In this document: one piece after another, positions 36,129-46,615 of the stretch
Layout of the letters: each line of letters begins with the position of its first letter
Numbering within the stretch: the first letter of the stretch is position 1
Assembly (NCBI RefSeq): GCF_008369295.1
Contig: NZ_VOBG01000005.1
Location: 237,881 to 301,880, forward strand
DNA: 64,000 nucleotides
Source of the DNA: Pseudomonas sp. ANT_H4
GTDB taxonomy: Bacteria > Pseudomonadota > Gammaproteobacteria > Pseudomonadales > Pseudomonadaceae
Direction: 5' to 3'
Made by a program: the position numbers and the translations under genes
The notes under the pieces: generated by a model
The model's input: only the letters and a program-made list of their open reading frames with translations
Database searches by the model: none
Told to the model about the DNA's origin: nothing

Positions 36129-36560
36129 TCAGACCATCGCTTGCGCCTGAATCCGCAACTCCCCGTCCATATCCTTGACCAGCCCACTGGCCAAAAACAG
36201 CGCCAGCAAGCGTTTGTGCAACTGCGGCTCGACAAAGTCCTTCACCGTGTCCAGCGCCAGGTTGCCGCTGCCGGGCAGTTCGGTCTTGGTGTAGGACAGC
36301 CAGGCTTTTTTCAGCATTAACAGGACATCGCTGCCGGCGGTGGAGGCGAAGCGGCGGTTGGCCTGTTGGCCTTGCAGATTGAAGGTGTGCTGGAATTCAT
36401 AACCGGTCTCGTCGCCTGCGCTGGCCACACAACGCACGCACGTGCAGGGGCCATCGCCAAAGGCCGCGAGCAGATAGGTATTGAAGTCCACCACGGGCTT
36501 GAGCGCCAGGCGCTTATCGACTTCGAACAGGTCTCCGGTCATTTTTTCGTCAGTGCTCAA
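36129..36560 (-). CDS. Conserved-looking protein of unknown function, upstream of potE
   Basis: 143 residues; I do not recognise a domain. It is soluble and mixed alpha/beta, with a cysteine pair in CTCVRC around residue 40 and a helical C-terminus (LHKRLLALFLASGLVKDM). The TTG at 36560 is favoured because AAGGAA lies 8 bases before it; the first in-frame ATG (36542) has no ribosome site. It is probably co-transcribed with potE (45 bp gap). Confidence 0.7.
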   Translation of the reverse strand: MSTDEKMTGDLFEVDKRLALKPVVDFNTYLLAAFGDGPCTCVRCVASAGDETGYEFQHTFNLQGQQANRRFASTAGSDVLLMLKKAWLSYTKTELPGSGNLALDTVKDFVEPQLHKRLLALFLASGLVKDMDGELRIQAQAMV

Positions 36561-36666
36561 CGTCCATTTCCTTGCAGGTCTACGGCTGGTTTTTTAGGAG
36601 CGCGGCACAATACCAGTCGGATGGAGTGTGTGGGTGTTTTTTGCCAAGGGACGACCCGCAGGCCCC

Positions 36667-36879
36667 AATGCCGGTAAGTTAAGAAATAAAACGGACAACT
36701 CATAACCTGTGGCGAGCGGGCTTGCCCGCGTTGGGCTGCGCAGCGGCCCTAAAACCAATCACTGCGGTCTTTCTGACGATCATAGCGACCGGCCTGGGAG
36801 CGCTTCGCACTCCAGCGCGGGCAAGCCCGCTCGCCACAAGGTAATGTTAGGCGCGCCATTTCCTTAACTTATCGGCATT
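36667..36879. repeat. MITE-like unit containing a REP pair
   Basis: Terminal inverted repeats AATGCCGGTAAGTTAAG-AAAT (36667-36687) and its mirror (36858-36879) match at all but one base and one gap. Inside are two inverted REP copies, GTGGCGAGCGGGCTTGCCC at 36709 and its mirror at 36816-36837, about 85 bp apart. The 213-bp unit has no coding capacity. Confidence 0.65.
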
Positions 36880-36899
36880 ACCCGCAAGCCCTGCCTTAT

Positions 36900-36992
36900 A
36901 TGAATAAAAATAGATTCAGATATTCTTTTCTGGTCTTAGCAATCACCGTTACGTTCGCTGCCATTCTTCATGTCGCGGCAGATTCCTCATGA
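36900..36992 (+). CDS. Possible 30-residue membrane peptide
   Basis: ATG-started frame with a basic head (MNKNRFRYSF) and one hydrophobic span (LVLAITVTFAAILHVAA). It overlaps by ATGA a second tiny frame (36989-37054, starting MTLKRSTLTLAAR). No ribosome site is clear, and both may be remnants of a lost gene between the MITE-like unit and the AraC gene. The rest of the 490 bp between 36561 and 37050 is repeat DNA. Confidence 0.25.
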   Translation: MNKNRFRYSFLVLAITVTFAAILHVAADSS

Positions 36993-37050
36993 CACTCAAA
37001 CGTTCCACCTTGACCCTGGCGGCGAGGGCAGTTGAGGCTATGCCTGGTCA

Positions 37051-37839
37051 TTAGTGGAAGAACTCCCCCGGCGTCGCATCAAACTGCTGGCGGAAAGCCG
37101 CAATAAACGCCGAAGTCGACTCGTATCCACACGCCAGTGCCACATCGGTCACCCGATCACCCTGTTCCAGCGCGGGCAGGGCGCTCAACAACCGTAACCG
37201 CTGGCGCCACGCCCGAAACGTCAAACCGGTATCTCTCAAAAACAATCGACTCAGGGTTTTCTCGCTGACTCCCAGCTTCTGGCTCCACTGCCCCAGGGTA
37301 GTCTGCTGTTCCGGGTGCAGATTCAAGCTGCGGTAGATCTGCCGCAGACGACCGTCAAGGGGCAATGGCAACATCAAGTCCACCTGGGGTGCAGCGGCCA
37401 ACTGGTCCAGCACCACCTGGGCCAGCCGCCCGTGCGGACCATCCTCGGCATATTCCACCGGCAACTCGCTGAAGCTGCGGATCAATTCGCGCAACAAACT
37501 GCTCACCGCCAGCACTTGGCAACGCTCGGCCGCCCAGGCGGTGACGCTGCAATCGAGGTACAGGCTGCGCATCTCGGTATGGGGCGAACTGAACACCCGG
37601 TGCGACATCCCAGCGGGTATCCACACCGCCCGTTGCGGCGGCGCGACAAAGCGCCCGGCGCTGGTCTGGATCTCCAACACCCCGCAAATCGCGTAGGACA
37701 ACTGCACCCACGGATGACTATGGCGGTGGGTCAGGGCGCGGTTGGGCAGGGATTCGGTGCGGCCATACACCGGTCGCGGCAGGCTGGAAAGCCCAGGCAC
37801 GCTGCGGCGGACGGTTTTTTCATGTCCTTTAGGCGGCAT
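37051..37839 (-). CDS. AraC-family regulator with N-terminal cupin
   Basis: 262 residues. The N-terminal sensor barrel (about 35-100, HRHSHPWVQLSYAICG, WIPAGMSHRV) is followed by two C-terminal helix-turn-helix motifs (TTLGQWSQKLGVSEKTLSRL and VTDVALACGYESTSAFIAAF). It is divergent from the BASS-type carrier gene with 86 bp between, so it most likely regulates that gene. The ligand is unknown. Confidence 0.87.
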   Translation of the reverse strand: MPPKGHEKTVRRSVPGLSSLPRPVYGRTESLPNRALTHRHSHPWVQLSYAICGVLEIQTSAGRFVAPPQRAVWIPAGMSHRVFSSPHTEMRSLYLDCSVTAWAAERCQVLAVSSLLRELIRSFSELPVEYAEDGPHGRLAQVVLDQLAAAPQVDLMLPLPLDGRLRQIYRSLNLHPEQQTTLGQWSQKLGVSEKTLSRLFLRDTGLTFRAWRQRLRLLSALPALEQGDRVTDVALACGYESTSAFIAAFRQQFDATPGEFFH

Positions 37840-37925
37840 TTACTGGCTCATTGGCGTTAGTCGGTAACAAGCCGTTACGTTAGAGTCGCTTCGATGCTCT
37901 TGGCAACCCCTGGAAGATCCTGCTT

Positions 37926-38924
37926 ATGACCCGCCCACGCTTTTTGCCTGACAACTTCACCCTGACGCTGATCGCTACGGTGATCCTCGCCTCGCTGCTG
38001 CCCGTCAGTGGCCAGGCTGGCGTGGCCTTCGGCTGGCTGACCAACGCTGCCATCGCCCTGTTGTTTTTCCTCCACGGCGCCAAGCTGTCGCAACAGGCCA
38101 TCGTCGCCGGTGCCGGCCACTGGCGCCTGCACCTGCTGGTGTTCAGCCTGACGTTCGTGCTGTTCCCGCTGTTGGGCCTGGCACTCAAGCCGCTGCTGTC
38201 GCCAATGATCGGCAAAGACTTGTACATGGGCATGCTCTACCTGTGTGCGTTGCCGGCCACCGTGCAGTCGGCGATTGCCTTCACGTCCCTGGCCCGGGGC
38301 AATATCCCAGCGGCGATTTGCAGTGCGGCGGCGTCCAGCCTGTTTGGCATCTTTCTTACGCCGTTGCTGGTGGCGTTGTTGCTCAATGTCCACGGCGAAG
38401 GCAGTTCCACCGTCGATGCCATCCTCAAGATCAGTGTGCAGTTGTTACTGCCCTTTGTAGCCGGGCAAATCGCCCGCCGCTGGATCGGCGCCTGGGTGGC
38501 GCGTAACAAGGTCTGGCTGAAGTTCGTCGACCAGGGTTCGATCCTACTGGTGGTCTATGGCGCATTCAGCGAAGCGGTCAACGAAGGTATCTGGCACCAG
38601 ATTCCGCTGTGGGAACTGGGTGGCCTGGTCGTCGCTTGCTGTGTGTTGCTGGCGCTGGTGCTGGTAGCGTCCACGGTGCTGGGCAAGGCGTTCGGTTTTA
38701 ATCAGGAAGACCGCATCACCATCCTGTTCTGTGGCTCGAAGAAAAGCCTGGCCACTGGCGTGCCGATGGCCCAGGTGCTGTTCGCCGGCAGCACCATAGG
38801 CGTGCTGATCCTGCCGTTGATGCTGTTTCATCAGATCCAGTTAATGGTCTGCGCGGCCCTGGCCCAGCGTTATGCCAAACGGCCGGAGACAATCGCGAAG
38901 TTAATGGGGCAAGTGGACCCCTGA
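37926..38924 (+). CDS. Bile acid:sodium symporter-family (BASS) transporter
   Basis: 332 residues with about ten spans and the SBF-like fold. Visible are LLFFLHGAKLSQQAI, LCALPATVQSAIAFTSLARG (crossing-helix region), and FCGSKKSLATGVPMAQVLF, the conserved late motif of the bacterial YocS/SBF-like subgroup. Such proteins carry organic anions, pantoate or similar acids with Na+; true bile acids are not implied. The AraC gene is divergent. The substrate is unknown. Confidence 0.85.
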   Translation: MTRPRFLPDNFTLTLIATVILASLLPVSGQAGVAFGWLTNAAIALLFFLHGAKLSQQAIVAGAGHWRLHLLVFSLTFVLFPLLGLALKPLLSPMIGKDLYMGMLYLCALPATVQSAIAFTSLARGNIPAAICSAAASSLFGIFLTPLLVALLLNVHGEGSSTVDAILKISVQLLLPFVAGQIARRWIGAWVARNKVWLKFVDQGSILLVVYGAFSEAVNEGIWHQIPLWELGGLVVACCVLLALVLVASTVLGKAFGFNQEDRITILFCGSKKSLATGVPMAQVLFAGSTIGVLILPLMLFHQIQLMVCAALAQRYAKRPETIAKLMGQVDP

Positions 38925-39010
38925 ACCATCGTGTTACTATTTTTGCGCGCAGCTCAAGGGCCGGCATCGGGCCGGCAAGATATGCGCGCAACGAGTACGA
39001 CGACCTGTAA

Positions 39011-40192
39011 ATGAGCCTTTCTTCAGCAACACCTCAAGCCAACTGGCAACCGGTCATCGCCCTCGCGCTGGCGGCCTTTGTCTTCAATACCACCGAATTT
39101 GTCCCAGTCGGCCTGCTCAGTGCCATCGGCGCCAGCTTCGACCTGCCCACCGCGCGCGTTGGCTTGATGCTCACCATTTATGCCTGGGTGGTGTCCCTGA
39201 CTTCGCTGCCGGTGATGTTGCTGACCCGCAACGTCGAGCGGCGCAAGCTGTTGATCGTGCTGTTCGGCATGTTTATCGTCAGCCATATCCTTTCCAGCGT
39301 GGCCACCAGTTTTGGCCTGCTGATGGTCAGTCGCATCGGCATTGCACTGTCCCATGCGTTGTTCTGGTCCATTACCGCGTCCCTTGCGGTGCGCCTGGCG
39401 CCGGAGGGCAAGCAGGTCCAGGCGTTGGGGCTGCTGGCAACTGGCACATCATTGGCGATGGTGCTGGGTATTCCGCTGGGACGCTTGCTGGGCGAAGCCA
39501 TGGGCTGGCGCACCACCTTCCTGGTGATCGCCGCGTTCGCTGCCGCCCTGGTGTTCTGGCTGGCGCGAACCTTGCCACTGCTGCCCAGCCAGAACTCGGG
39601 TTCCCTGCGCAGCCTGCCGATGCTGTTCAAGCGCCCGGCGCTGGTGGCGCTCTATGTGCTGACGGCCCTGGTGGTGACCGCCCAGTTCACCGCCTACAGC
39701 TACATTGAACCCTTCGTCGAAGGCGTCGCTGGCCTGAGTGGCAATTCAGTGACGCTGATCCTGCTGGTATTCGGCGGCGCGGGCATCATTGGCTCGCTGC
39801 TGTTCAGCCTGGTGCACCGCCTCAATCCCTACCGTTTTCTTATCGCGGCCGTGACCGTGCTCGCCTTGTGCCTGGCCTTGTTGCTGCCGTTGAGCGGCGA
39901 GGTCTCGTACCTGGTGACGCTGAGTGTGTTCTGGGGGATGGCGATCATGGCTTTCGGCCTGGCGCTGCAATCCAAGGTTCTGGTGCTGGCGCCGGATGCC
40001 ACCGATGTGGCGATGGCGATGTTTTCAGGGATCTACAACATCGGCATCGGCGGCGGGGCATTGCTGGGGAGCTGGGTGGGCGTGCAGTTTGGCTTCGCCT
40101 ATATCGGCTCGGTGGGGGGATTGCTGGCGGCGGTGGCGTTGGGGCTTTACTGCCTGGCGATCTACCGGTTTGGCCAGGGTATGGCTCGCTGA
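39011..40192 (+). CDS. sotB: Sugar efflux MFS transporter, SotB-like
   Basis: 393 residues, 12 spans, DHA1-type MFS. The opening [18 protein letters not shown] and span region [20 protein letters not shown] match SotB/YdeA exporters of sugars and IPTG/arabinose; later [18 protein letters not shown] is the antiporter motif C. It is monocistronic, starting 86 bp after the BASS gene. The substrate is inferred from family only. Confidence 0.83.
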   Translation: MSLSSATPQANWQPVIALALAAFVFNTTEFVPVGLLSAIGASFDLPTARVGLMLTIYAWVVSLTSLPVMLLTRNVERRKLLIVLFGMFIVSHILSSVATSFGLLMVSRIGIALSHALFWSITASLAVRLAPEGKQVQALGLLATGTSLAMVLGIPLGRLLGEAMGWRTTFLVIAAFAAALVFWLARTLPLLPSQNSGSLRSLPMLFKRPALVALYVLTALVVTAQFTAYSYIEPFVEGVAGLSGNSVTLILLVFGGAGIIGSLLFSLVHRLNPYRFLIAAVTVLALCLALLLPLSGEVSYLVTLSVFWGMAIMAFGLALQSKVLVLAPDATDVAMAMFSGIYNIGIGGGALLGSWVGVQFGFAYIGSVGGLLAAVALGLYCLAIYRFGQGMAR

Positions 40193-40223
40193 GTCATACG
40201 GTCTATAAAGTGCAGAAAATTTA

Positions 40224-40368
40224 GTGTGGGAGAGTTGGCAAGCCCGCTTGCCACAGGGAGTCCGCCAGCCATCAGACATTGTGTAGATACCTATGCCGCG
40301 ATAGCGGTGGGGCAGCTACCTAGATATTGACTGATAGACCGCTATCACAGGCAAGCCAGCTCTCACAT
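40224..40368. repeat. Inverted REP-like pair
   Basis: GTGTGGGAGAGTTGGCAAGC with its local dyad (40224-40254), and a mirror copy TATCACAGGCAAGCCAGCTC (40343-40368), occupy most of the 250 bp between sotB and the tal remnant. No gene is seen there. Confidence 0.65.
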
Positions 40369-40443
40369 GTGACCAGTATTGGTTTGAGTTTTTGCCACCG
40401 GGATCAGCAGATCGGCAGCCATTAATCGGCCTACCAGCGCCCG

Positions 40444-41206
40444 TTATAGCGCAGCCAGAACACTCTCCAGCTTTTCCTGATCGCGCGCGAATTGGCGAAT
40501 CCCTTCCGCCAACTTCTCCGTGGCCATCGCATCTTCATTGGACGCCCAGCGAAATTGCGCTTCGTTGAGGTGCTGGCGAGCTTCCCCGGCATTTCCCGGA
40601 ACCAATAAACGCTCCAGTGGCCCCTGGTCTTCACCGAGCTTTTGCAGCAGCTCAGGGCTGATGGTCAGTCGGTCACAACCGGCCAACTGTTCGATCTGGC
40701 TCAAGGTGCGAAAGCTGGCGCCCATGACCACGGTCTGGATGTCATTGGCCTTGTAGTAGTTGTAGATGCGCGTCACTGACTGCACGCCCGGGTCTTCGGC
40801 GCCGGTGTAATCCAGGCCGGTGCTCTTGCGGTACCAGTCGTAGATGCGGCCAACGAATGGCGAGATCAGGAACACCCCAGCATCGGTGCAGGCTGCGGCC
40901 TGGGCGAAGGAGAACAGTAGGGTCAGGTTGGTCTGGATGCCGGCTTTTTCCAGGCGCTCAGCGGTGCGGATGCCTTCCCAGGTAGAGGCCAGCTTGATCA
41001 GGACGCGATCGCGGCTCACGCCAGCCTGATCGTAAAGGGCGATCAACTGGTTGGCCTTAGCCCACAGCGCCTCTTCGTCGAAGGATAGGCAGCAGGGAAG
41101 GGTTGGTGGTGGCGTCGACCGGGCGCAGGCGGGTGATGGCGTCGAGGTCGCCTGTGTCGCAGACCACGCTGGTGAACTCTTTGAGCTGTTGCAGCTTGGA
41201 AGTCAT
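40444..41206 (-). pseudogene. tal: Transaldolase, broken by an internal frame-shifting deletion
   Basis: Pentose-phosphate enzyme, here disrupted. The start [15 protein letters not shown] is at 41206, and codons run normally to DATTNPSLL. The next DNA encodes [23 protein letters not shown] in another frame and continues intact to 40444 (Schiff-base Lys in RVLIKLAST). About 50-60 codons between NPSLL and RLSFD, including the catalytic Glu of the ISTEVDA segment, are missing, and the original frame stops within 12 codons. It could be a true pseudogene or an assembly error at 41085-41095. Confidence 0.85.
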
Positions 41207-41413
41207 GCGAGGCTTTCTCCGTGTCGAATGGGCAATAGGGTTAGTGATTCAAGGCCAGGGCTGTTTCCAGGTCGGTGAGGATAGTAAACCGGCGACGCTC
41301 GTCACGACATGATCAGGCCACCATCGCAAACAAACCCGCTCCCACATAGGATCGACGTATCTCCCCCTCTATCCGCCGCCAGGCCGATACCCGACTAAAA
41401 CCATCGGCATTTC

Positions 41414-41427
41414 TTGATCGCCATCAA
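41414..41427 (+). promoter_or_regulatory. Anr/Dnr box and promoter of norCBD
   Basis: TTGATCGCCATCAA is a perfect FNR-class box ending 59 bp before norC. A TATCAT -10 at 41451-41456 sits where a box centred at -41.5 requires. Confidence 0.92.
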
Positions 41428-41485
41428 GCAGCTTTTACCCCCTCACTTCTTATCATGGTCCCTGCCAAGCAATGAGGAAGCGACC

Positions 41486-41926
41486 ATGTCAGAGACCTTC
41501 ACCAAGGGCATGGCCAGGAATATCTACTTCGGAGGAAGCGTGTTCTTCTTCCTGATATTCCTGGCACTGACCTACCACACCGAACAAACCTTTCCCGCCC
41601 GCAGTAACCAGGACCAGCTCACCGAGTCAGTCGTTCGCGGCAAAGGTGTCTGGGAGCGCAATAACTGCGTCGGCTGCCACACCCTGCTGGGCGAGGGTGC
41701 TTACTTTGCGCCGGAGCTGGGCAATGTGTTCAACCGCCGGGGTGGTGACGAAGCGTTCAAACCCTTCCTGCACGCCTGGATGAAAATGCAACCGTTGGGC
41801 GTACCCGGGCGGCGCGCCATGCCGCAATTCAACTTGAGCGAGCAGGAGGTGGACGATATGGCCGAGTTCCTCAAATGGAGCTCGAAGATCAACACCAACG
41901 GCTGGCCGCCAAACAAGGAGGGCTGA
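41486..41926 (+). CDS. norC: Nitric oxide reductase cytochrome c subunit
   Basis: Small subunit of the cytochrome-c-type NO reductase, anchored in the inner membrane and passing electrons to NorB. 146 residues: one N-terminal span (about 14-32), then a monohaem cytochrome c domain with the haem motif CVGCH near residue 62 and the axial Met in PGRRAMPQF. ATG at 41486 has GAGG upstream. It is the first gene of norCBD behind a perfect Anr/Dnr box, 3 bp before norB. Confidence 0.96.
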   Translation: MSETFTKGMARNIYFGGSVFFFLIFLALTYHTEQTFPARSNQDQLTESVVRGKGVWERNNCVGCHTLLGEGAYFAPELGNVFNRRGGDEAFKPFLHAWMKMQPLGVPGRRAMPQFNLSEQEVDDMAEFLKWSSKINTNGWPPNKEG

Positions 41927-43357
<1,431 letters not shown>

Positions 43358-43429
43358 TCGCTGAACGTTAATCCCCAAGAGGGCGGTCCGGCTGATACAG
43401 CGGGCCGTTTTACGTCTGGAGCACGTCAC

Positions 43430-45271
43430 ATGGCCTTTACCCTTGAGTTGGAAGAGTGGGTCGGCAGTGTCTGGCACCGCTTTATCACCCGGCACGCCAG
43501 TGCCGATTTCCCCGAAGCGCGGGTTGACCTGGTCGACCGTCAACGCAGCCTGGCCCTGTTGTTCCGCGCCCTGGGCGGCGCCAGCGGGATTACCCTGGAA
43601 GCCGCCAGCGAGCGTGATCTGTTACTGCGCCGTAACCTGTTGATGCGCATTGCCGGTACCTGCAAGCAAGCGCCGCTGGCGTCCTGCGACGGTAGTCGCC
43701 TGCGCCTGCCAGCGAGCCTGGCGGTGTTCCCTGATGCATCGCTGAACCGCGAGTTGTACCGCTGGCTGGCATTGCTGGCAGCGCAATCGGGCCCCATGAC
43801 CCATTGGGCGCGAGACAATCAACGCTGGACCTGGCTGCTGCTGCAACGCTACCCGGCCATGCTCCCCAGCTACCATCGGCTGGTGGACGCGCACATTCAA
43901 CTGCGTCCCGATCCGGCCAGCCTCAACCCCGGTGAAGCCGCCCTGGAAAAGGCGCTGCGCAAGGCCCTGCATGAACCCGGCAGTATCCGCGATCTGCCTC
44001 GCAGCGAGCGGGCCGCCTGGCCATTGCCCTTGTGGCTGTATCCACCCTTGCACCTCAACAGCCCCCAGGCCGGCGACCTTGAAGATGATGGCGACGACCT
44101 GGCCACCAGCCCCGGCGAACAGCAGGGCGCGCCCAAGCGCGCCACCCGCGTCGACGACAATACCCGCGACGGTGGCCTGCTGGTGGTGCGCCTGGAAAAC
44201 CTGTTCAGTTGGACCGAACACGTCGACCTCGATCGCTGGTCCGACGACAGCCAGGACCCGGATGCGGCACGGGTCGCCGAAGACCTGGATCAGCTCAGCC
44301 TGTCCCGCCAGCGCGTGCGCAAGAGCGGCGGCTTGAAGCTGCATCTGGACCTGCCGCCCGCCGACGTCGATGACATTCCCTTGGGCGAAGGCATCAAGCT
44401 GCCCGAATGGGATTACCGACAGCAACGCTTGCAGGAAGGCTTCGTCAACCTGCAACTGATGCAGCCCAGGGATAGCGAACCCCAGCCATTGCCGGCGCGT
44501 TTGCTACCCCAGGCCCAGCGTTTGCGCCGCCAGTTTCAACAACTGCGCACCGACCGCCAATGGCTGCGCCAACAACCCCAGGGCTCGGAACTGGACCTGC
44601 AGGCATGGCTGGATTTTCATGTGGAGCGTCAACACGGCCCCTGTGCCGACCGTGGCCTGTTCATGGAGCAGCGCCATACCCGGCGCGACTTGGCGTGCCT
44701 GCTGCTGGCGGACGTGTCGATGTCCACCGACGCCCATTTGAACGATGAGCAAAAGGTCATCGACGTGATTCGCGACAGCCTGTTGCTGTTTGGTGAGAGC
44801 CTGTCTGGCCTGGGGGATGCGTTTGCCCTGTATGGCTTTTCTTCCCTGCGTCGGCACCAAGTGCGCCTGCAACAGCTCAAGTCATTCCAGCAGCCTTACG
44901 ACGACCGCACGCGCGGCAGTATCCAGGGGCTGAAACCGGGCTACTACACTCGCATGGGCGCGGCGATTCGCCAGGCCACCCAACTGCTGGGCGGCTGCAA
45001 GCAGCGGCGCAAACTGTTGCTGATACTCACCGATGGCAAGCCCAATGACCTGGATTTGTATGAGGGCCGTTACGGCGTCGAGGACACCCGTCAGGCGGTG
45101 GTGGAAGCGCGGCGTCAGGGCTTGACTCCGTTCTGCATCACCATCGACAAACAGGCTGGGGATTACTTGCCGTACATGTTCGGCGCCCACGGCTACACCC
45201 TGATCCGTCAGCCGGAACAGTTGCCGTTGCGCTTGCCTCAACTCTATCGACAGTTAACCGAGCGTCAGTAG
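43430..45271 (+). CDS. norD: NorD, von Willebrand factor A protein for NO reductase activation
   Basis: 613 residues. A long helical/charged N-terminal part precedes a C-terminal VWA domain (about 420-610) with the metal-site motif LLADVSMSTDAH and LLLILTDGKPND. NorD works with the AAA+ protein NorQ to mature NorCB; norQ is not in this window. It is 72 bp after norB, in the same operon. The last 7 bases overlap the convergent DnrP-like gene. Confidence 0.92.
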   Translation: MAFTLELEEWVGSVWHRFITRHASADFPEARVDLVDRQRSLALLFRALGGASGITLEAASERDLLLRRNLLMRIAGTCKQAPLASCDGSRLRLPASLAVFPDASLNRELYRWLALLAAQSGPMTHWARDNQRWTWLLLQRYPAMLPSYHRLVDAHIQLRPDPASLNPGEAALEKALRKALHEPGSIRDLPRSERAAWPLPLWLYPPLHLNSPQAGDLEDDGDDLATSPGEQQGAPKRATRVDDNTRDGGLLVVRLENLFSWTEHVDLDRWSDDSQDPDAARVAEDLDQLSLSRQRVRKSGGLKLHLDLPPADVDDIPLGEGIKLPEWDYRQQRLQEGFVNLQLMQPRDSEPQPLPARLLPQAQRLRRQFQQLRTDRQWLRQQPQGSELDLQAWLDFHVERQHGPCADRGLFMEQRHTRRDLACLLLADVSMSTDAHLNDEQKVIDVIRDSLLLFGESLSGLGDAFALYGFSSLRRHQVRLQQLKSFQQPYDDRTRGSIQGLKPGYYTRMGAAIRQATQLLGGCKQRRKLLLILTDGKPNDLDLYEGRYGVEDTRQAVVEARRQGLTPFCITIDKQAGDYLPYMFGAHGYTLIRQPEQLPLRLPQLYRQLTERQ

Positions 45272-45465
45272 AAGTCCCGAGGCAGCCAGAAGAACATGAC
45301 GATGCAAAACAGCGTCAGGCCCAGGCAAAACCATTGGAAACGCTTGAGTTTACGGGCCTGGACGCTGGCCTCGCAGGCGGGCAGGGCCATGGAGCAACGC
45401 TCGCACTGCTCACCGTCAACCGCATTGGGATGTTGGCAATACAGGCAGACGCGCACTGCGTTCAC
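45265..45465 (-). CDS. dnrP: DnrP-like zinc-ribbon membrane protein
   Basis: 66 residues. Two CxxC pairs (CLYC and CERC, residues 8-24) form a probable zinc ribbon, followed by one C-terminal span (FCLGLTLFCIVMFFWL). Its start overlaps the dnr stop by 4 bp, so the two are co-translated. Small proteins of this type next to dnr are called DnrP in Pseudomonas; the role is not established. The name is from memory and should be taken as tentative. Confidence 0.7.
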   Translation of the reverse strand: MNAVRVCLYCQHPNAVDGEQCERCSMALPACEASVQARKLKRFQWFCLGLTLFCIVMFFWLPRDFY

Positions 45466-46145
45466 TCAAATTGCTCCAAGCGTGGGCGATCGAGAATGGC
45501 AATCTGCCGACCGTCCTGGGTGATGATCTTTTCATCAATCAACCGGCGAATGATCCGCGAGAAGGTTTCTGGCTGGATCGACAGGTGCCCAGCGATTAAC
45601 TGCTTGGCCATGGGCAATTCGAAACTGCTGTCGACGCTGTGCAGGCGCACCAATTGCGTGAGCAGGTAGCGAACCACCCGGTGCGTGGCGTTTTTCAGCG
45701 ACAGGGTTTCGATCTCGTTGACCCGCTGGTGCAGGCGCACGCACAACTTGCCCAGCAGGGCGAAGGTCAGGCGGCTGTTGCTGTGCAGCAGGCGCATGTA
45801 GGTGGCGTTGGACAGGCGATACAACTGCGTGGGGCACACCGCTTCGGCGCAGGCCACGTAGTTTGGGGTGTCCATCAGCATCATCGCTTCGGCGAAAGTA
45901 TGCCGTTCGCCAATCACTTCGAAGACCTTCTCCTGGCCATCCGGGGTCAAGCGGTAGATCTTCACCGCGCCGGCAATCACGAAGTAGAACGAGTCGGCTG
46001 GTTCACCCTGGCGAAATAGCGGCTCGCCCTTGTCTATGCTCAGCAAGTGACTGGTGGACATCAACTCATCCATCTGTTCCTCGTTCAACGGCTCGAACAG
46101 GTGATGGCTGCGCAGGATCTGGTGATGGACGCGGTGCAGGACCAT
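45462..46145 (-). CDS. dnr: Dnr, NO-responsive CRP/FNR-family regulator
   Basis: 227 residues. The cyclic-nucleotide-like sensor barrel (LFEPLNEEQMDELM, LFRQGEPADSFYFVIAGAVK), long dimer helix and C-terminal helix-turn-helix GHLSIQPETFSRIIRRL closely match P. aeruginosa Dnr, including RFSN/RLSN and SLKNATHRVVRYLL. There are no N-terminal Fe-S cysteines, which separates it from Anr. It activates nor, nir and nos genes when haem-bound NO is sensed. ATG at 46145 has AAGGA upstream. It sits between a small membrane ORF and the DnrP-like gene. Confidence 0.94.
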   Translation of the reverse strand: MVLHRVHHQILRSHHLFEPLNEEQMDELMSTSHLLSIDKGEPLFRQGEPADSFYFVIAGAVKIYRLTPDGQEKVFEVIGERHTFAEAMMLMDTPNYVACAEAVCPTQLYRLSNATYMRLLHSNSRLTFALLGKLCVRLHQRVNEIETLSLKNATHRVVRYLLTQLVRLHSVDSSFELPMAKQLIAGHLSIQPETFSRIIRRLIDEKIITQDGRQIAILDRPRLEQFE

Positions 46146-46177
46146 GGGCGCATCCTTGGGGCACGACAGGGACGGGA

Positions 46178-46267
46178 TCATACGAGCAACAACGACAGGC
46201 CACTGGCCGCCGCCATCATCGAACCGAGGATCACGAACCAGGCCAGGGGCTGGATGACTTTTTTCAT
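46178..46267 (-). CDS. Small 29-residue membrane protein upstream of dnr
   Basis: A short ATG frame with a good GGAG ribosome site 8 bases before it. It starts MKKVIQPLAW and continues as one hydrophobic span ending in LSLLLV. It ends 32 bp before the dnr ATG, so it would lead the dnr-dnrP operon. I do not recognise a family. Confidence 0.5.
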   Translation of the reverse strand: MKKVIQPLAWFVILGSMMAAASGLSLLLV

Positions 46268-46362
46268 GGAAACTCCGAGAGGCAAGGTATTAACGGGATA
46301 ACCGGGTAGAGCAAGAGGCGGGCCAGGGGGCGAGCCTTGTAATTGGAGGGCTGCAGCGGAAC

Positions 46363-46425
46363 TAGGGTAAAAATGACCTTGATGTTTATGGTTTTTATAA
46401 CCATTTTATGGTCATTTTTACCCTA
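46363..46425. promoter_or_regulatory. 63-bp nested dyad between dnr and nnrS operons
   Basis: Perfect 16-bp arms TAGGGTAAAAATGACC and GGTCATTTTTACCCTA enclose 31 AT-rich bases with an inner dyad ATGGTT-TTTAT-AACCAT (46388-46404) and a TTGAT half-box at 46379. Lying between divergent genes, it is probably a regulator-binding region. The rest of 46268-46543 holds nothing I can name. Confidence 0.6.
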
Positions 46426-46543
46426 ATCAGCGTAGCCTGAACCTTAACGCGCGTAGCAGGAGCGATACCGATCAGGGTGGCCCAGCCCTTGCTACCTCAT
46501 CAGGCAACGGCCCCAAGGTTAATCCCTGCGCTCTTGACCCAGC

Positions 46544-46557
46544 TTGATCTGCGACAA
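46544..46557 (+). promoter_or_regulatory. Anr/Dnr-like box of nnrS
   Basis: TTGATCTGCGACAA matches 8 of 10 consensus positions and ends 59 bp before the nnrS ATG, the same distance as in norC; GATGAT at 46580 is a possible -10. Confidence 0.6.
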
Positions 46558-46615
46558 GGGCCATGCGCGGGCAATACCGGATGATCGGGCCGGCAACGAA
46601 TTGAGGAGTGGCTGT

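Noticed and set aside
36709..36837. CRISPR-like repeats
   Set aside because: Two inverted REP copies with non-matching spacing; no direct repeat array or cas gene anywhere in the window.
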